Shown in pieces: positions 1 to 8,555 of a stretch of DNA of 60,154 bases (the stretch's first letter is position 1; every line of letters begins with the position of its first letter). Origin of the DNA: Actinomycetes bacterium (GTDB taxonomy: Bacteria > Actinomycetota > Acidimicrobiia > Acidimicrobiales > RAAP-2); contig JAJYAC010000006.1 in NCBI GenBank assembly GCA_021779735.1, forward strand, positions 1 to 60,154, given 5' to 3'. The translations under genes and the position numbers were made by a program. Under the pieces are notes generated by a model. The model worked only from the letters and a program-made list of their open reading frames with translations. It was not told the origin of the DNA and did not search any database.

Positions 1-1
1 G

Positions 2-325
2 AGTTTCAAGCTGCGCGAGGAGCAGCCCATCGGCGTCAAGGTCACCCTGCGCGGGGACCGCGCCTGGGAGTTCTTCGACCGGCTGCTGAGCCTGGCGATC
101 CCGCGTATTCGTGACTTCCGTGGCCTGTCGCCCAAGTCCTTCGACGGACACGGCAACTACACCTTCGGCGTCAACGACCAGTTGATCTTCCCCGAGATCG
201 ACTACGACAAGATCGACGCACCGCGTGGCTTTGACATCACGATTGTCACCACCGCGGCGAACGACGAGCAGGGTCGCGCATTCTTGCGCGCCTACGGCTT
301 CCCCTTCAAGCAGGAGAATCGATAG
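2..325 (+). CDS. rplE: 50S ribosomal protein L5, C-terminal part (5' end outside window)
   Basis: This open frame enters from the left edge and ends at TAG 323-325. It encodes the last ~107 residues of L5, the 5S rRNA-binding protein of the central protuberance. Recognisable L5 segments are GVKVTLRG, the [15 protein letters not shown] stretch and the [10 protein letters not shown] tail. The N-terminus is missing because of the window boundary, not truncation. rpsN begins 2 nt after the stop, the usual spc-operon order L5-S14-S8-L6. Confidence 0.96.
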   Translation, partial: SFKLREEQPIGVKVTLRGDRAWEFFDRLLSLAIPRIRDFRGLSPKSFDGHGNYTFGVNDQLIFPEIDYDKIDAPRGFDITIVTTAANDEQGRAFLRAYGFPFKQENR

Positions 326-327
326 TC

Positions 328-513
328 ATGGCGAAGAAAGCTCTTCGAATCAAGCAGCAGAAGACCCCGAAGTTCTCCACGCGTGCCTACACGCGCTGCG
401 AGCGCTGCGGGCGTCCGCGCTCGGTGTATCGCAAGTTCGGGCTGTGCCGCATCTGTCTGCGCACCATGGTCCACGCCGGCGAGGTTCCCGGCGTCACCAA
501 GGCGAGTTGGTAG
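328..513 (+). CDS. rpsN: 30S ribosomal protein S14, zinc-binding type (61 aa)
   Basis: Short S14 of the 61-residue Zn-dependent class. Cys24, Cys27, Cys40 and Cys43 form the two CxxC knuckles (CERC and CRIC) expected to hold one zinc. The protein binds 16S rRNA in the head of the small subunit. The ATG lies 2 nt after rplE, and GGAGG at the end of this gene (513-517) serves the next one. The C+ form implies normal zinc supply; a C- paralogue could exist elsewhere in the genome. Confidence 0.97.
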   Translation: MAKKALRIKQQKTPKFSTRAYTRCERCGRPRSVYRKFGLCRICLRTMVHAGEVPGVTKASW

Positions 514-523
514 GAGGACCGCG

Positions 524-928
<405 letters not shown>

Positions 929-955
929 GTCCCCGTTTTTCCAGGAGGTTCGCTG

Positions 956-1495
956 ATGTCGCGCATCGGACGTAATCCGATTACCGTGCCCGCCGGCGTG
1001 AACGTCTCGGTCGCCGAGAGTGTCGTGACGGTCTCGGGACCCAACGGCACCATGTCGCGCACGCTGCCCGAGGGCATCACGCTCGCCCACGAGGGCGACG
1101 TGCTCACGATCGAGCGCGCCAGCGAGGAGACCCGTCACAAGGCGCTGCACGGCCTGACGCGCACGCTGGTCGCCAACATGGTTACCGGTGTCACCACCGG
1201 TTGGACCAAGGAGCTGGAGATCATCGGCGTGGGATATCGCGCGGCCGCCGCGGGCGCCGACGCGATCGACCTCGCGCTGGGCTTCTCGCACCCGGTGAAG
1301 TTCACCGCGCCTCAGGGGGTCACCTTCGAGGTGCCCACTCCGACGCGCGTGATCGTCAAGGGTGCCGACAAGGAGGTCGTCGGCCAGGTCGCCGCCTCCA
1401 TTCGTAAACTCCGCAAGCCCGAGCCGTACAAGGGCAAGGGCGTGCGCTACCTCGGTGAGCGCGTACTGCGCAAGGCCGGAAAGGCGGCTAAGTAA
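956..1495 (+). CDS. rplF: 50S ribosomal protein L6
   Basis: L6 binds 23S rRNA near the sarcin-ricin loop at the factor-binding site. The length of 179 aa fits the family, and the start MSRIGRNPI and the tail [13 protein letters not shown] are diagnostic. An AGGAGG ribosome site precedes the ATG. Its TAA shares the final A with the ATG of rplR (TAATG), indicating translational coupling in the spc operon. Confidence 0.98.
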   Translation: MSRIGRNPITVPAGVNVSVAESVVTVSGPNGTMSRTLPEGITLAHEGDVLTIERASEETRHKALHGLTRTLVANMVTGVTTGWTKELEIIGVGYRAAAAGADAIDLALGFSHPVKFTAPQGVTFEVPTPTRVIVKGADKEVVGQVAASIRKLRKPEPYKGKGVRYLGERVLRKAGKAAK

Positions 1496-1848
1496 TGGCC
1501 CGTTCCACTCTCGAACTACGCCAGCGGCGCCACGCGCGCGTGCGTCGCCACGTCTCGGGCACGCCCGAGCGTCCGCGCGTCGCGGTGTTTCGCTCCCACA
1601 AGCACATCTCGGCCCAGATCATCAATGACGTCACCGGCCACACCCTGGCCGCGGCGTCGTCGGTCGAGCCCGCCCTGCGCGGCGCGGGAGGCAACATCGA
1701 AGGAGCCAAGAAGGTCGCCAGCGCGCTCGTAGAGCGCGCCCTCGCGGCCGGCGTGACGACCGTGGTCTTCGACCGCGGCGGATTTGACTACCACGGCCGC
1801 GTCGCCGCCTTTGCGGAGACCCTGCGCGCCGGTGGACTGGAGTTCTAA
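1495..1848 (+). CDS. rplR: 50S ribosomal protein L18
   Basis: L18 binds 5S rRNA with L5 and anchors it in the large subunit. It is 117 aa with the family signatures RLSV-like [14 protein letters not shown] and the C-terminal [15 protein letters not shown]. Start and stop overlap the neighbouring genes by a single base (TAATG) on both sides, so rplF-rplR-rpsE look translationally coupled. Confidence 0.97.
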   Translation: MARSTLELRQRRHARVRRHVSGTPERPRVAVFRSHKHISAQIINDVTGHTLAAASSVEPALRGAGGNIEGAKKVASALVERALAAGVTTVVFDRGGFDYHGRVAAFAETLRAGGLEF

Positions 1849-2396
1849 TGGCTGAAGAGCAGTACGAAGAGCGCACCATCAAGGTGAACCGCGTGTCCAA
1901 GGTCGTGAAGGGTGGTCGACGCTTCTCCTTCACCGCCCTCATGGTCATCGGCGACGGCAAGGGCAAGGTCGGCCTGGGCTACGGCAAGGCCAAGGAGGCC
2001 GGTCTGGCCGTGCAAAAGGGCATCGAAGAGGCGCGCAAGAACCTCTTTGACGTGCCCCTCGCCGGCTCGACGATTGTCTACCCGGTGCTCGGCGCCTCGG
2101 GCGCGGGCCGCGTTCTCATGAAGCCCGCCGCCCCGGGAACCGGCGTCATCGCCGGCGGCGCGGCGCGCGCCATCCTCGAGATGGCCGGCGTCAAGGACAT
2201 CATCGCCAAGTCGCTGGGTTCTTCCAACGGCATCAACGTCGCCCACGCCACCATCGAGGGACTCAAGCAGTTGCGCAAGCCCGAGGACATCGCCGCCTCG
2301 CGCGGTCAGGCACTCGACCACGTCATCCCCACCGGCACGCTGCGGGCCTACCGCGAGCGCCAGCGTGAGGGCGACCTGTTCAAGACGGAGGGTTAG
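1848..2396 (+). CDS. rpsE: 30S ribosomal protein S5
   Basis: S5 contributes to decoding accuracy and the mRNA entry helicase. The 182-residue product contains the double-stranded-RNA-binding-like N-terminal half ([27 protein letters not shown]) and the C-terminal half with [10 protein letters not shown]. The ATG overlaps the rplR stop by one base. The family start and internal motifs are all intact. Confidence 0.98.
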   Translation: MAEEQYEERTIKVNRVSKVVKGGRRFSFTALMVIGDGKGKVGLGYGKAKEAGLAVQKGIEEARKNLFDVPLAGSTIVYPVLGASGAGRVLMKPAAPGTGVIAGGAARAILEMAGVKDIIAKSLGSSNGINVAHATIEGLKQLRKPEDIAASRGQALDHVIPTGTLRAYRERQREGDLFKTEG

Positions 2397-2398
2397 TC

Positions 2399-2581
2399 AT
2401 GGCGCTCAAGGTAACCCAGATTCGCTCGTCGATCGCCACGAAGCCCAAGCACCGCGGTACGCTGCGTGCGCTGGGACTTCGCGGGATCGGCCAGACCAAC
2501 GTGCTGCCGGACCGTCCCGAGATTCACGGGATGATCGCTCGCGTGCCGCACCTGATCAAGGTAGAAGAGGTTTCGTCATGA
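2399..2581 (+). CDS. rpmD: 50S ribosomal protein L30
   Basis: Small 60-aa L30 with the family core KVTQIRSSI and TLRALGLRGIGQ. The ATG is 2 nt after the rpsE stop and the final TGA overlaps the rplO ATG (ATGA). L30 binds 23S rRNA and is absent from some bacterial lineages; it is retained here in the standard S5-L30-L15 order. Confidence 0.97.
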   Translation: MALKVTQIRSSIATKPKHRGTLRALGLRGIGQTNVLPDRPEIHGMIARVPHLIKVEEVSS

Positions 2582-3063
2582 AGTTGCACGATCTGCACGC
2601 GCCCGAGGGCTCGACGCACCGCAAGAAGATCGTCGGGCGCGGCATTGGCGGCAAGGGTGGCAAGACGGCCGGGCGTGGCACCAAGGGCCAGAAGGCCCGT
2701 CGCCAGATTCCGGCCGGCTTCGAGGGTGGACAGCTGCCGCTCGTCCAGCGCATCCCCAAGCTCAAGGGGTTCACGAACCCGTTCCGCGTTGAGTACACCC
2801 CGGTGAACCTCGACGCCCTGGCCGGCCTCGGCCAGAGCCAGGTCGACCTCGAGGCGATCGTCGGCGCGGGACTCGCGCGCAAGGGCGACCTCGTCAAGGT
2901 CCTCGGGCGCGGTGCCGTTTCCTCGGCCCTGCACGTCTCGGCCCACGGCGTCTCGGCGTCGGCGCGCGCCGCCATCGAAGCGGCCGGCGGGTCGATCACG
3001 ATTCTCGACAAGCCCTTCAAGGTGCGTCCGGCGGCCGCTGGCAACCAGCACCAGAACCGCTAA
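2578..3063 (+). CDS. rplO: 50S ribosomal protein L15
   Basis: L15 is an early assembly protein of the 50S subunit. The 161-aa product begins MKLHDLHAPEGSTHRKKIVG with the Gly/Lys-rich extension GRGIGGKGGKTAGRGTKGQKAR that threads into rRNA, followed by a globular domain. The ATG at 2578 forms an ATGA overlap with rpmD and gives the family N-terminus; longer in-frame extensions do not. secY follows 4 nt later. Confidence 0.97.
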   Translation: MKLHDLHAPEGSTHRKKIVGRGIGGKGGKTAGRGTKGQKARRQIPAGFEGGQLPLVQRIPKLKGFTNPFRVEYTPVNLDALAGLGQSQVDLEAIVGAGLARKGDLVKVLGRGAVSSALHVSAHGVSASARAAIEAAGGSITILDKPFKVRPAAAGNQHQNR

Positions 3064-3067
3064 GCCC

Positions 3068-4357
3068 GTGCTGACGCGACTCGGCAACATCTTCCGGGTA
3101 CCGGACCTTCGCAACAAGGTCCTGTTCACGATCGCCATCATTGGCCTCTACCAGTTGGGCGCCAACCTGCCGATTCCCGGCGTGAGCTGGTCCCAGGTGA
3201 CCCTGCTGCAGTCAAAGGCCGGCGCGAGCGGCGTGTTGGGATTCCTCAACCTCTTCTCGGGCGGCGCCCTGACGCGCCTCGCGGTATTTGGACTGGGCGT
3301 CATGCCCTACATCACGAGCTCGATCGTGATCCAGCTGCTCACGACGGTGATCCCCAAGCTCGAGCAGTGGCGCGACCAGGGTGCGGTGGGCCAAAAGCAC
3401 ATCACCCAGACGACGCGCTACCTGACGATCGCCCTCGCGCTGCTCCAGTCGACCGGGCTCATCTACGCGTTCCACGGACACGACCAGGCGCTGCTGGGCT
3501 TTAACATCGACCTGATCCCCAAGTTCAACCTCTGGCTGGGCTTCTTCATGGTCGCGATCATGACCGCGGGCACCGCGTTCGTCATGTGGCTCGCCGAGTT
3601 GATCACCCAGCGTGGCATCGGCCAGGGCATGTCGCTTCTCATCTTCGCCAACGTCGTGGCCGGCCTGCCCTCGGGTGGACGCGCGGTCTACAGCGAGGGT
3701 GGTCCCTTCAAGTTCTTCATCATCGTGGCGATCTCGATCGCGCTGCTGGTGCTCATTGTCTTCATGGACAACGGCCAGCGGCGCATCCCGGTGACCTTCG
3801 CGCGTCGGGTCGTGGGCCGCAAGGAGATGGGTGGTAACTCCACCTACATCCCCCTGAAGGTGAACCAGTCGGGCGTGATCCCGATCATCTTCGCCTCCTC
3901 GGTGCTCTACATCCCGGTGCTGATGTCCAACGTGGTGCCCTGGGCGAGCTTTCAGAACTTCGTGAACTCCTCGCTGCGCCCGACGAGCTTCTTCTACATC
4001 CTCTCGGACTTCGTGCTGATTCTCGCCTTCACGTTCTTCTACGTCTACATCGCCTTCGAGCCCCACCAGCAGGCGGAGATGCTGCGTCAACAGGGTGGCT
4101 TCGTGCCGGGCATCCGCCCGGGCCTGCCGACCGAGAAGTACTTCGCGCGCATGCTGAGTCGCATCACGACCGTGGGCGCGACGTTCCTCGCCTCGGTGGC
4201 CGTAGTGCCGGCGATCTTGATGGCGCTGTGGAGCATCAACCGCTTCCCGTACTACGGCACGACGCTGCTGATCGCAGTGGGCGTGGCGCTCGAGACGATG
4301 CGCCAGATTGACTCTCAGCTCATGATGCGCAACTACGAGGGCTTCCTCAAGCGCTAG
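3068..4357 (+). CDS. secY: Protein translocase subunit SecY
   Basis: SecY is the channel-forming subunit of the Sec translocon in the cytoplasmic membrane. The product is 429 aa with ten predicted transmembrane segments; typical blocks are PYITSSIVIQLL, GIGQGMSLLIF, GVIPIIFASS and PGIRPG. The GTG at 3068 is chosen because it lies 5 nt after rplO and gives the family N-terminus (LTRLGNIFRVPDLRNKVLFT). It sits between rplO and adk as in most spc operons. Confidence 0.97.
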   Translation: MLTRLGNIFRVPDLRNKVLFTIAIIGLYQLGANLPIPGVSWSQVTLLQSKAGASGVLGFLNLFSGGALTRLAVFGLGVMPYITSSIVIQLLTTVIPKLEQWRDQGAVGQKHITQTTRYLTIALALLQSTGLIYAFHGHDQALLGFNIDLIPKFNLWLGFFMVAIMTAGTAFVMWLAELITQRGIGQGMSLLIFANVVAGLPSGGRAVYSEGGPFKFFIIVAISIALLVLIVFMDNGQRRIPVTFARRVVGRKEMGGNSTYIPLKVNQSGVIPIIFASSVLYIPVLMSNVVPWASFQNFVNSSLRPTSFFYILSDFVLILAFTFFYVYIAFEPHQQAEMLRQQGGFVPGIRPGLPTEKYFARMLSRITTVGATFLASVAVVPAILMALWSINRFPYYGTTLLIAVGVALETMRQIDSQLMMRNYEGFLKR

Positions 4358-4359
4358 TG

Positions 4360-5016
4360 ATGTCGCGACTCGTCCTCGTCATCCTCGGTAAGCAGGGGGC
4401 GGGCAAGGGCACGCAGTGCGCGCACCTGGCCGCGCACTACGCGATCCCCCACGTGTCGACCGGTGACATCTTGCGCGCCGCAGTCAAGGCCGGCAGCCCT
4501 CTGGGCCGCGAGGTCTCCTCGGTGCTCGAAGCCGGCGGGCTGGTCTCTGACGACCTCGTGAATCGCCTCGTGGCCGAGCGCTTCGAGGCGCCCGACGCTC
4601 AGCGCGGCGCCCTGCTGGACGGCTACCCGCGCACGCCCGGCCAGGCCACGGCCCTCGACGAGATCCTCGGCGAGGGGGGCGTGGGCCTGTGTCTGAACCT
4701 CGAGGTGGCCAACGACCTCGCGGTCGCTCGCCTGTCGAGCCGGCGCGTGTGCGTCGAGTGTGGGGCGATCTATCGCGACGCCGACCCCGAAGGCGTCTCG
4801 GGCACGTGCTCACGGTGCGGCGGCGACGTCGTCCAGCGCAGTGACGACCTGCCCGAGGCCATCGCGGCGCGCCTCGCGCTCTACGAACGTGACACCGCGC
4901 CCCTGCTCGACTTCTACGACCGGCGCGGCCTGCTCGTGACGGTGGACGGCGCGCGCGACGCCGACGAGGTCAGCGCGGACATCATCGCCGCGGTCGCGGC
5001 CCGAGGACTCGCGTGA
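4360..5016 (+). CDS. adk: Adenylate kinase
   Basis: Catalyses ATP + AMP = 2 ADP in the cytosol. The P-loop is near the N-terminus (GKQGAGKGTQ), followed by the AMP-binding segment (STGDILRAA) and LDGYPRTPGQA. The LID carries four cysteines (CVEC and CSRC), so this is the zinc-bearing long form of ~218 aa. ATG 4360 is preferred to GTG 4357. The gene is coupled to secY upstream, and map starts within its stop codon (GTGA). Confidence 0.96.
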   Translation: MSRLVLVILGKQGAGKGTQCAHLAAHYAIPHVSTGDILRAAVKAGSPLGREVSSVLEAGGLVSDDLVNRLVAERFEAPDAQRGALLDGYPRTPGQATALDEILGEGGVGLCLNLEVANDLAVARLSSRRVCVECGAIYRDADPEGVSGTCSRCGGDVVQRSDDLPEAIAARLALYERDTAPLLDFYDRRGLLVTVDGARDADEVSADIIAAVAARGLA

Positions 5017-5753
5017 GACGCAACGCTGAGGAGCTGGCCAAGATGCGCAAGGCCGGTCGCGTCGTCGCCGAGATCCACGAGGCGACCCGCGCGGCGATTC
5101 GCCCGGGGGTGACGACGGCCGAGATCAACGAGGTGGCCGCGGACGTCCTCGCGAACCGCGGCGCGCGTTCGAACTTTCTCAACTACCACGGATTTCCCGC
5201 GGTGATCTGCACGAGCCCCAACGACATGATCGTTCACGGCATTCCCGGGGACTACGTGCTGGAAGAGGGCGACATCCTCTCGGTGGACTGCGGGGCGATC
5301 GTCGAGGGGTACCACGGCGACGCCGCTTACACGGTGGGCGTGGGCGAGATCAGCGACCTGGCCCGTCGACTCATCGAGGTGACCGAGCGCTCGCTGTGGG
5401 CGGGCATCGACCAGCTCGTCGCGGGCAATCGACTCCACGAGGTGGGCCGCGCGGTCCAAGAGGTCGCCGAGGCCGGTGGCTTCTCGGTGGTGCGTGAGTA
5501 CGTGGGACATGCGATCGGCACCGCGATGCACGAGAGCCCCCAGGTGCCCAACTACTGGCCGGGCAGTCCCGGCCCCACGCTCAAGACCGGCATGGTCTTC
5601 GCCGTCGAGCCCATGGTCAACGTCGGCACGTTTGACACCTACGTCCTCGACGACGGCTGGAGCGTCATGACCGCCGACGGCAAGCTCTCGGCCCACTTCG
5701 AGCACACGATCGCGGTCACCGACGACGGACCCGAGGTCTTTACCCGCCTCTGA
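5013..5753 (+). CDS. map: Methionine aminopeptidase type I
   Basis: Removes the initiator methionine from nascent proteins. The 246-aa M24 domain has the binuclear-metal ligands in their usual contexts: SVDCGAIVEGYHGDAA, GHAIGTAMHE, VEPMV and HFEHTIAV. There is no N-terminal SH3-type zinc extension, so it is the short cytosolic form. GTG 5013 overlaps the adk stop (GTGA). It ends the first block and abuts, convergently, the minus-strand response regulator. Confidence 0.96.
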   Translation: MRRNAEELAKMRKAGRVVAEIHEATRAAIRPGVTTAEINEVAADVLANRGARSNFLNYHGFPAVICTSPNDMIVHGIPGDYVLEEGDILSVDCGAIVEGYHGDAAYTVGVGEISDLARRLIEVTERSLWAGIDQLVAGNRLHEVGRAVQEVAEAGGFSVVREYVGHAIGTAMHESPQVPNYWPGSPGPTLKTGMVFAVEPMVNVGTFDTYVLDDGWSVMTADGKLSAHFEHTIAVTDDGPEVFTRL

Positions 5754-6404
5754 TCAGGCGTCGAGTGAGCCGCGGTGGCGCGACTGCTGGCGCTGGGCGA
5801 AGAGCGCCGCTTCGGTGCGGCGCTGGAAGCCGAGTTTGGCGAGCAGGTTCGAGACGTAGTTCTTCACGGTCTTTTCCGCGAGGAACATCACGGCGGCGAT
5901 CTCGCGGTTCGACAGGCCCTCGCTCAAGAGTTCGAGGATGCGTCGCTCCTGGGCCGAGAGGCTCTCGAGGCGCACGTCCTCGGTGATCTGGCGGCGCAAC
6001 CTCTCGCGGGCCCGCTCGATCTGTCCGGCGGTGAGCAGCATCTCGCCCTCGGCGACGCGCTTGATGGCGCTCACCAGGTCGTCCCCGCGCACGTTCTTCA
6101 ACACGTAGCCCTTGGCGCCGGCGAGCACCGATGCGTTGAGGGCCTCGCTGTCGGCGAAGGAGGTGAGCATGAGACAGGCCAGTCCCGGGCGACGCTCGCG
6201 CAGGGTGCGACACAGGTCGACGCCGCTGCCATCGGGCAGGCGCACGTCGAGCACGGCCACGTCGACGTTGTCTAGCGAGAGCGTCTCGGCCTCGGCGAGC
6301 GAGCCGGCCTCGGCGACGACTTCGAGGTCGCCGTGGGCGTCGAGAACCTCGCGCAGCCCCCGGCGCACGATCTCGTGGTCGTCAACGAGCAGCAGGCGAA
6401 TCAC
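5754..6404 (-). CDS. NarL/DosR-family response regulator
   Basis: Two-domain regulator of 216 aa. The receiver domain has the acidic pair Asp8-Asp9, phospho-acceptor Asp53 (VLDVRLPDGSG), a conserved Thr (MLTSF) and Lys (YVLKN). The LuxR-type HTH reads LLSEGLSNREIA then FLAEKTVKNYVSNLLAKLG, very close to mycobacterial DosR/DevR. GTG 6404 lies one base beyond the stop of the DosS-like kinase, so the two are co-transcribed. Likely role: transcriptional response to hypoxia, nitric oxide or redox stress; this is inferred from family and partner. Confidence 0.9.
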   Translation of the reverse strand: MIRLLLVDDHEIVRRGLREVLDAHGDLEVVAEAGSLAEAETLSLDNVDVAVLDVRLPDGSGVDLCRTLRERRPGLACLMLTSFADSEALNASVLAGAKGYVLKNVRGDDLVSAIKRVAEGEMLLTAGQIERARERLRRQITEDVRLESLSAQERRILELLSEGLSNREIAAVMFLAEKTVKNYVSNLLAKLGFQRRTEAALFAQRQQSRHRGSLDA

Positions 6405-6405
6405 G

Positions 6406-7542
6406 TCAGTCCAGTCGGTTGGCGGTCCATCGCACCAGTGTGCCACGACCGGGCGCCGAATCGACACGACAGTCTCCGCCGAGCTCGCGGGCGCGCGAGA
6501 CGAGATTGCGCAGCCCCCGACCCGCGCCCACGGGGGCGGTGAAGCCCACGCCGTCGTCAGAGACCTCCACGACGACGTGGTCCGCGTCGACGCCCACGAC
6601 GACGCTCGCGTGACTGGCCTGGGAGTGGCGCGCGACGTTGGAGAGCATCTCGCGCAGGGCCTGGACGGTGTGGTGCCCGCAGTGCTTGCCCACCAGGTGG
6701 TTGATCGTGGGCGCGACGTCCAGGCTGACGTCGATGCCCAGGCGCGTGCCGACCTCTTCGGAGAGGGTCGTGAGGCGCTCTTCGAGATTGCCCGCGTCGA
6801 AGTCGTCCTGGTCGATCTCGAAGATGGTGGTGCGGATCTCGTGGATCGTGGCGTCGAGGTCGTCGAGGGCCCCGTTGATGCGCTGGCGGCTCGCGTCGTC
6901 GATCTCGGCGCCCAGGGTGACCTGCAGGGCCAGCCCCACGCCAAAGAGCCGCTGGATCACCGTGTCGTGCAGGTCGCGCGCCAGGCGCTCGCGCTCTTCG
7001 GAGAGGGTCAGCTCGCGCAGCTCGTGTCGCAGGGTCGCCTGGTCGATGACGAGGCCCGCGGCGCGCCCGAAGGCCTCGACGAGGTCCTGATCCTGCTCGT
7101 CAAAGGCCGCCCCGTCGAGGCGGTCCGTGAGGTAGAGGTTGCCAAAGACGTGGCCGTCGCCGGTGATGACGGGCACGCCGAGGAAACGCTCCATGATCGG
7201 GTGCTGCGGGGGAAAGCCCGAGGAGCCCTCGTGGGTGAGCAGGTTGTCCACGCGCACCGGCGACGCGTGACGAATGGTCTCGCCGAGCACGCCGTGGCCG
7301 TGCGGGTTGTGTCCGATCGCCGCGCGGGTGCCCTCGTCCACGCCGTAGGTGACAAAGCGCGTCAGCGTGGTGGCGTTGGAGCCCACGACCCCCAGCGCGC
7401 CGTAGCGCGCGCCCACCAGGTGGGCCGCGGTCTCGACGATCGTGCGCAGCAGCTCGTTGAGGTGCGCGTCGGTCTCGATGAGCAGTATCGCATCGAGCAG
7501 CGCGTGCAGGCGCTTGGGGTCATCGATGTGGTGATACGGCAT
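6406..7542 (-). CDS. DosS/DevS-like GAF sensor histidine kinase (single GAF)
   Basis: 378-aa soluble kinase. Residues ~28-170 form one GAF domain resembling GAF-A of mycobacterial DosS/DosT, including FPPQHP with His114 and FGNLYL with Tyr137, which align with the haem ligand His149 and distal Tyr171 of DosS. The HisKA_3 dimerisation domain has RLARDLHD with phospho-acceptor His192, and the HATPase domain ends GLRNLVSRARELGG. DosS and DosT have two GAF domains; this one lacks the second. It is followed one base later by its regulator. Haem binding is an inference. Confidence 0.88.
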   Translation of the reverse strand: MPYHHIDDPKRLHALLDAILLIETDAHLNELLRTIVETAAHLVGARYGALGVVGSNATTLTRFVTYGVDEGTRAAIGHNPHGHGVLGETIRHASPVRVDNLLTHEGSSGFPPQHPIMERFLGVPVITGDGHVFGNLYLTDRLDGAAFDEQDQDLVEAFGRAAGLVIDQATLRHELRELTLSEERERLARDLHDTVIQRLFGVGLALQVTLGAEIDDASRQRINGALDDLDATIHEIRTTIFEIDQDDFDAGNLEERLTTLSEEVGTRLGIDVSLDVAPTINHLVGKHCGHHTVQALREMLSNVARHSQASHASVVVGVDADHVVVEVSDDGVGFTAPVGAGRGLRNLVSRARELGGDCRVDSAPGRGTLVRWTANRLD

Positions 7543-7559
7543 TGACCCAGACTGTCACA

Positions 7560-7955
7560 TCAGCCGACGCGCTCACCGACGACGACGGCCAGGGGCAGGG
7601 CGACGAGGGTCGCGCCGTTGGCGACGGCCGCGGCGAGCGAGCTCGACTCGCTGGTCGCCTCACCGACGGGCCCGGCGAGGCCCGAGGCCATGACCGACCA
7701 GGTCGCGCCGCCCTCTTCTAGGCCGTCGATCTGCACCGAGAGCACCTCGCCGCGGCGCGCGGCCACGAGGACCGCCTCCTCGGTCGAGGCGAGCAGCAGG
7801 AGGTTGTCGTCGACGACGTCGATGCGCGCGGGTAGCGCCGCGGGCAGGCAGCGCACCGAAATCACCACCCGGGCCAGGTCCGCACCGCGCAGTAACTCCA
7901 GGCACGTGGCGCGCGAGAGGGTGGTGCGGCGAACCCGTTCACTTCTCGTGCCCAT
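7560..7955 (-). CDS. PPOX-type FMN-binding split-barrel protein
   Basis: 131-aa protein of the pyridoxamine-phosphate-oxidase-like split-barrel superfamily. The layout LSRATCLELLRGADLARVVISV, then a proline-rich strand (LPAALPARIDVV), then RRGEVLSVQIDGLEEGG matches small actinobacterial flavin- or F420-binding proteins. It is first in a minus-strand operon, 17 nt before the DosS-like kinase. Related proteins are often in DosR regulons in mycobacteria, which fits a role in redox or hypoxic stress. The exact substrate is unknown. Confidence 0.75.
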   Translation of the reverse strand: MGTRSERVRRTTLSRATCLELLRGADLARVVISVRCLPAALPARIDVVDDNLLLLASTEEAVLVAARRGEVLSVQIDGLEEGGATWSVMASGLAGPVGEATSESSSLAAAVANGATLVALPLAVVVGERVG

Positions 7956-7988
7956 CTGCCCAGCATGAACGGAAATTCGCCGTACCTG

Positions 7989-8008
7989 GTAGGGTCCCCA
8001 GTCACAAA
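7989..8008 (-). promoter_or_regulatory. Candidate DosR box upstream of PPOX-dosS-dosR operon
   Basis: A 20-bp imperfect inverted element lies 34 bp upstream of the PPOX start codon. Compared with the mycobacterial consensus TTSGGGACTWWAGTCCCSAA it matches at about 12 of 20 positions, including GGG on the left and AGTC on the right. This would allow autoregulation of the sensor operon. It is a hand alignment only. Confidence 0.35.
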
Positions 8009-8025
8009 TGGGCAGTTTTTTGGTC

Positions 8026-8043
8026 CTCGCGCTCGGGCGCGAG
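8026..8043. repeat. Short perfect hairpin in the infA upstream region
   Basis: CTCGCGC and GCGCGAG form a perfect 7-bp stem around a TCGG tetraloop, midway between the divergent PPOX operon and infA. It could be a structured leader element for the minus-strand operon; no run of T follows on either strand. Confidence 0.4.
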
Positions 8044-8063
8044 AGCCCGCGTGGGGTGCCATT

Positions 8064-8091
8064 TTGCGTTGGCCGAAAAATTCGGTAGAAT
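8064..8091 (+). promoter_or_regulatory. Predicted promoter of the infA-rpmJ-rpsM operon, with palindromic spacer
   Basis: TTGCGT (8064-8069) and TAGAAT (8086-8091) are separated by 16 bp and lie ~85 bp before the infA start. The spacer contains the perfect inverted repeat CCGAA-AAA-TTCGG (8073-8085), well placed for a repressor or anti-activator. The minus-strand insertion of the sensor operon would require infA to have its own promoter. Confidence 0.5.
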
Positions 8092-8175
8092 GGTCAGCCG
8101 ACCTCTGGGCGTGCCCAAGAGAGTCTGTGGAGCACTCACGCCCCACGCCCGCAGTTCATAACAAGGAGAAGGAAC

Positions 8176-8400
8176 CTGAGTAAGCCGAAAGAGGACGCGT
8201 TCACCGTAGAGGGTACCGTCGTCGAGCCACTTCCCAACGCCATGTTCCGCGTGGAGCTGGAGAACGGCTACACCGTTCTCGCCCACAGCTCGGGCAAGAT
8301 GCGCATGCACCGCATCCGTATCCTGCCCGGCGACAAGGTCCAGGTGGAGATCACGCCCTACGACATGACCCGCGGACGCATCACCTATCGGTACAAATAA
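8176..8400 (+). CDS. infA: Translation initiation factor IF-1, apparent CTG start
   Basis: 74-aa IF-1 (OB fold): [27 protein letters not shown] and the tail GRITYRYK are diagnostic. It binds the ribosomal A site during initiation. The family N-terminus (SKPKED) follows directly after CTG 8176, and AAGGAG at 8163-8168 is 7 nt upstream. No ATG, GTG or TTG in frame lies near: the next ATG falls inside the protein at NAMF. CTG is therefore the only credible start. The same strand continues with rpmJ, rpsM, rpsK, rpsD, rpoA and rplQ. Confidence 0.93.
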   Translation: MSKPKEDAFTVEGTVVEPLPNAMFRVELENGYTVLAHSSGKMRMHRIRILPGDKVQVEITPYDMTRGRITYRYK

Positions 8401-8429
8401 TCAGGTTTCGCCAGTCGAGAGAGTTAGAC

Positions 8430-8543
8430 ATGAAGGTTCGCGCCAGCGTCAAGACCATGTGTGAGAAGTGCAAAGTCATTCGCCGGGCCGGTCACGTCCG
8501 TGTGATCTGCGAGAACCCCCGTCACAAGCAGCGTCAGGGCTAG
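8430..8543 (+). CDS. rpmJ: 50S ribosomal protein L36, zinc type (37 aa)
   Basis: 37-residue L36 with a zinc ribbon: Cys11, Cys14, Cys27 and His32, and the typical ending NPRHKQRQG. It is the last protein to join the 50S subunit. It lies 29 nt after infA and 12 nt before rpsM, the standard alpha-operon layout. Together with S14 this is a second zinc-dependent C+ ribosomal protein. Confidence 0.97.
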   Translation: MKVRASVKTMCEKCKVIRRAGHVRVICENPRHKQRQG

Positions 8544-8555
8544 GAGAGGAAGAAG

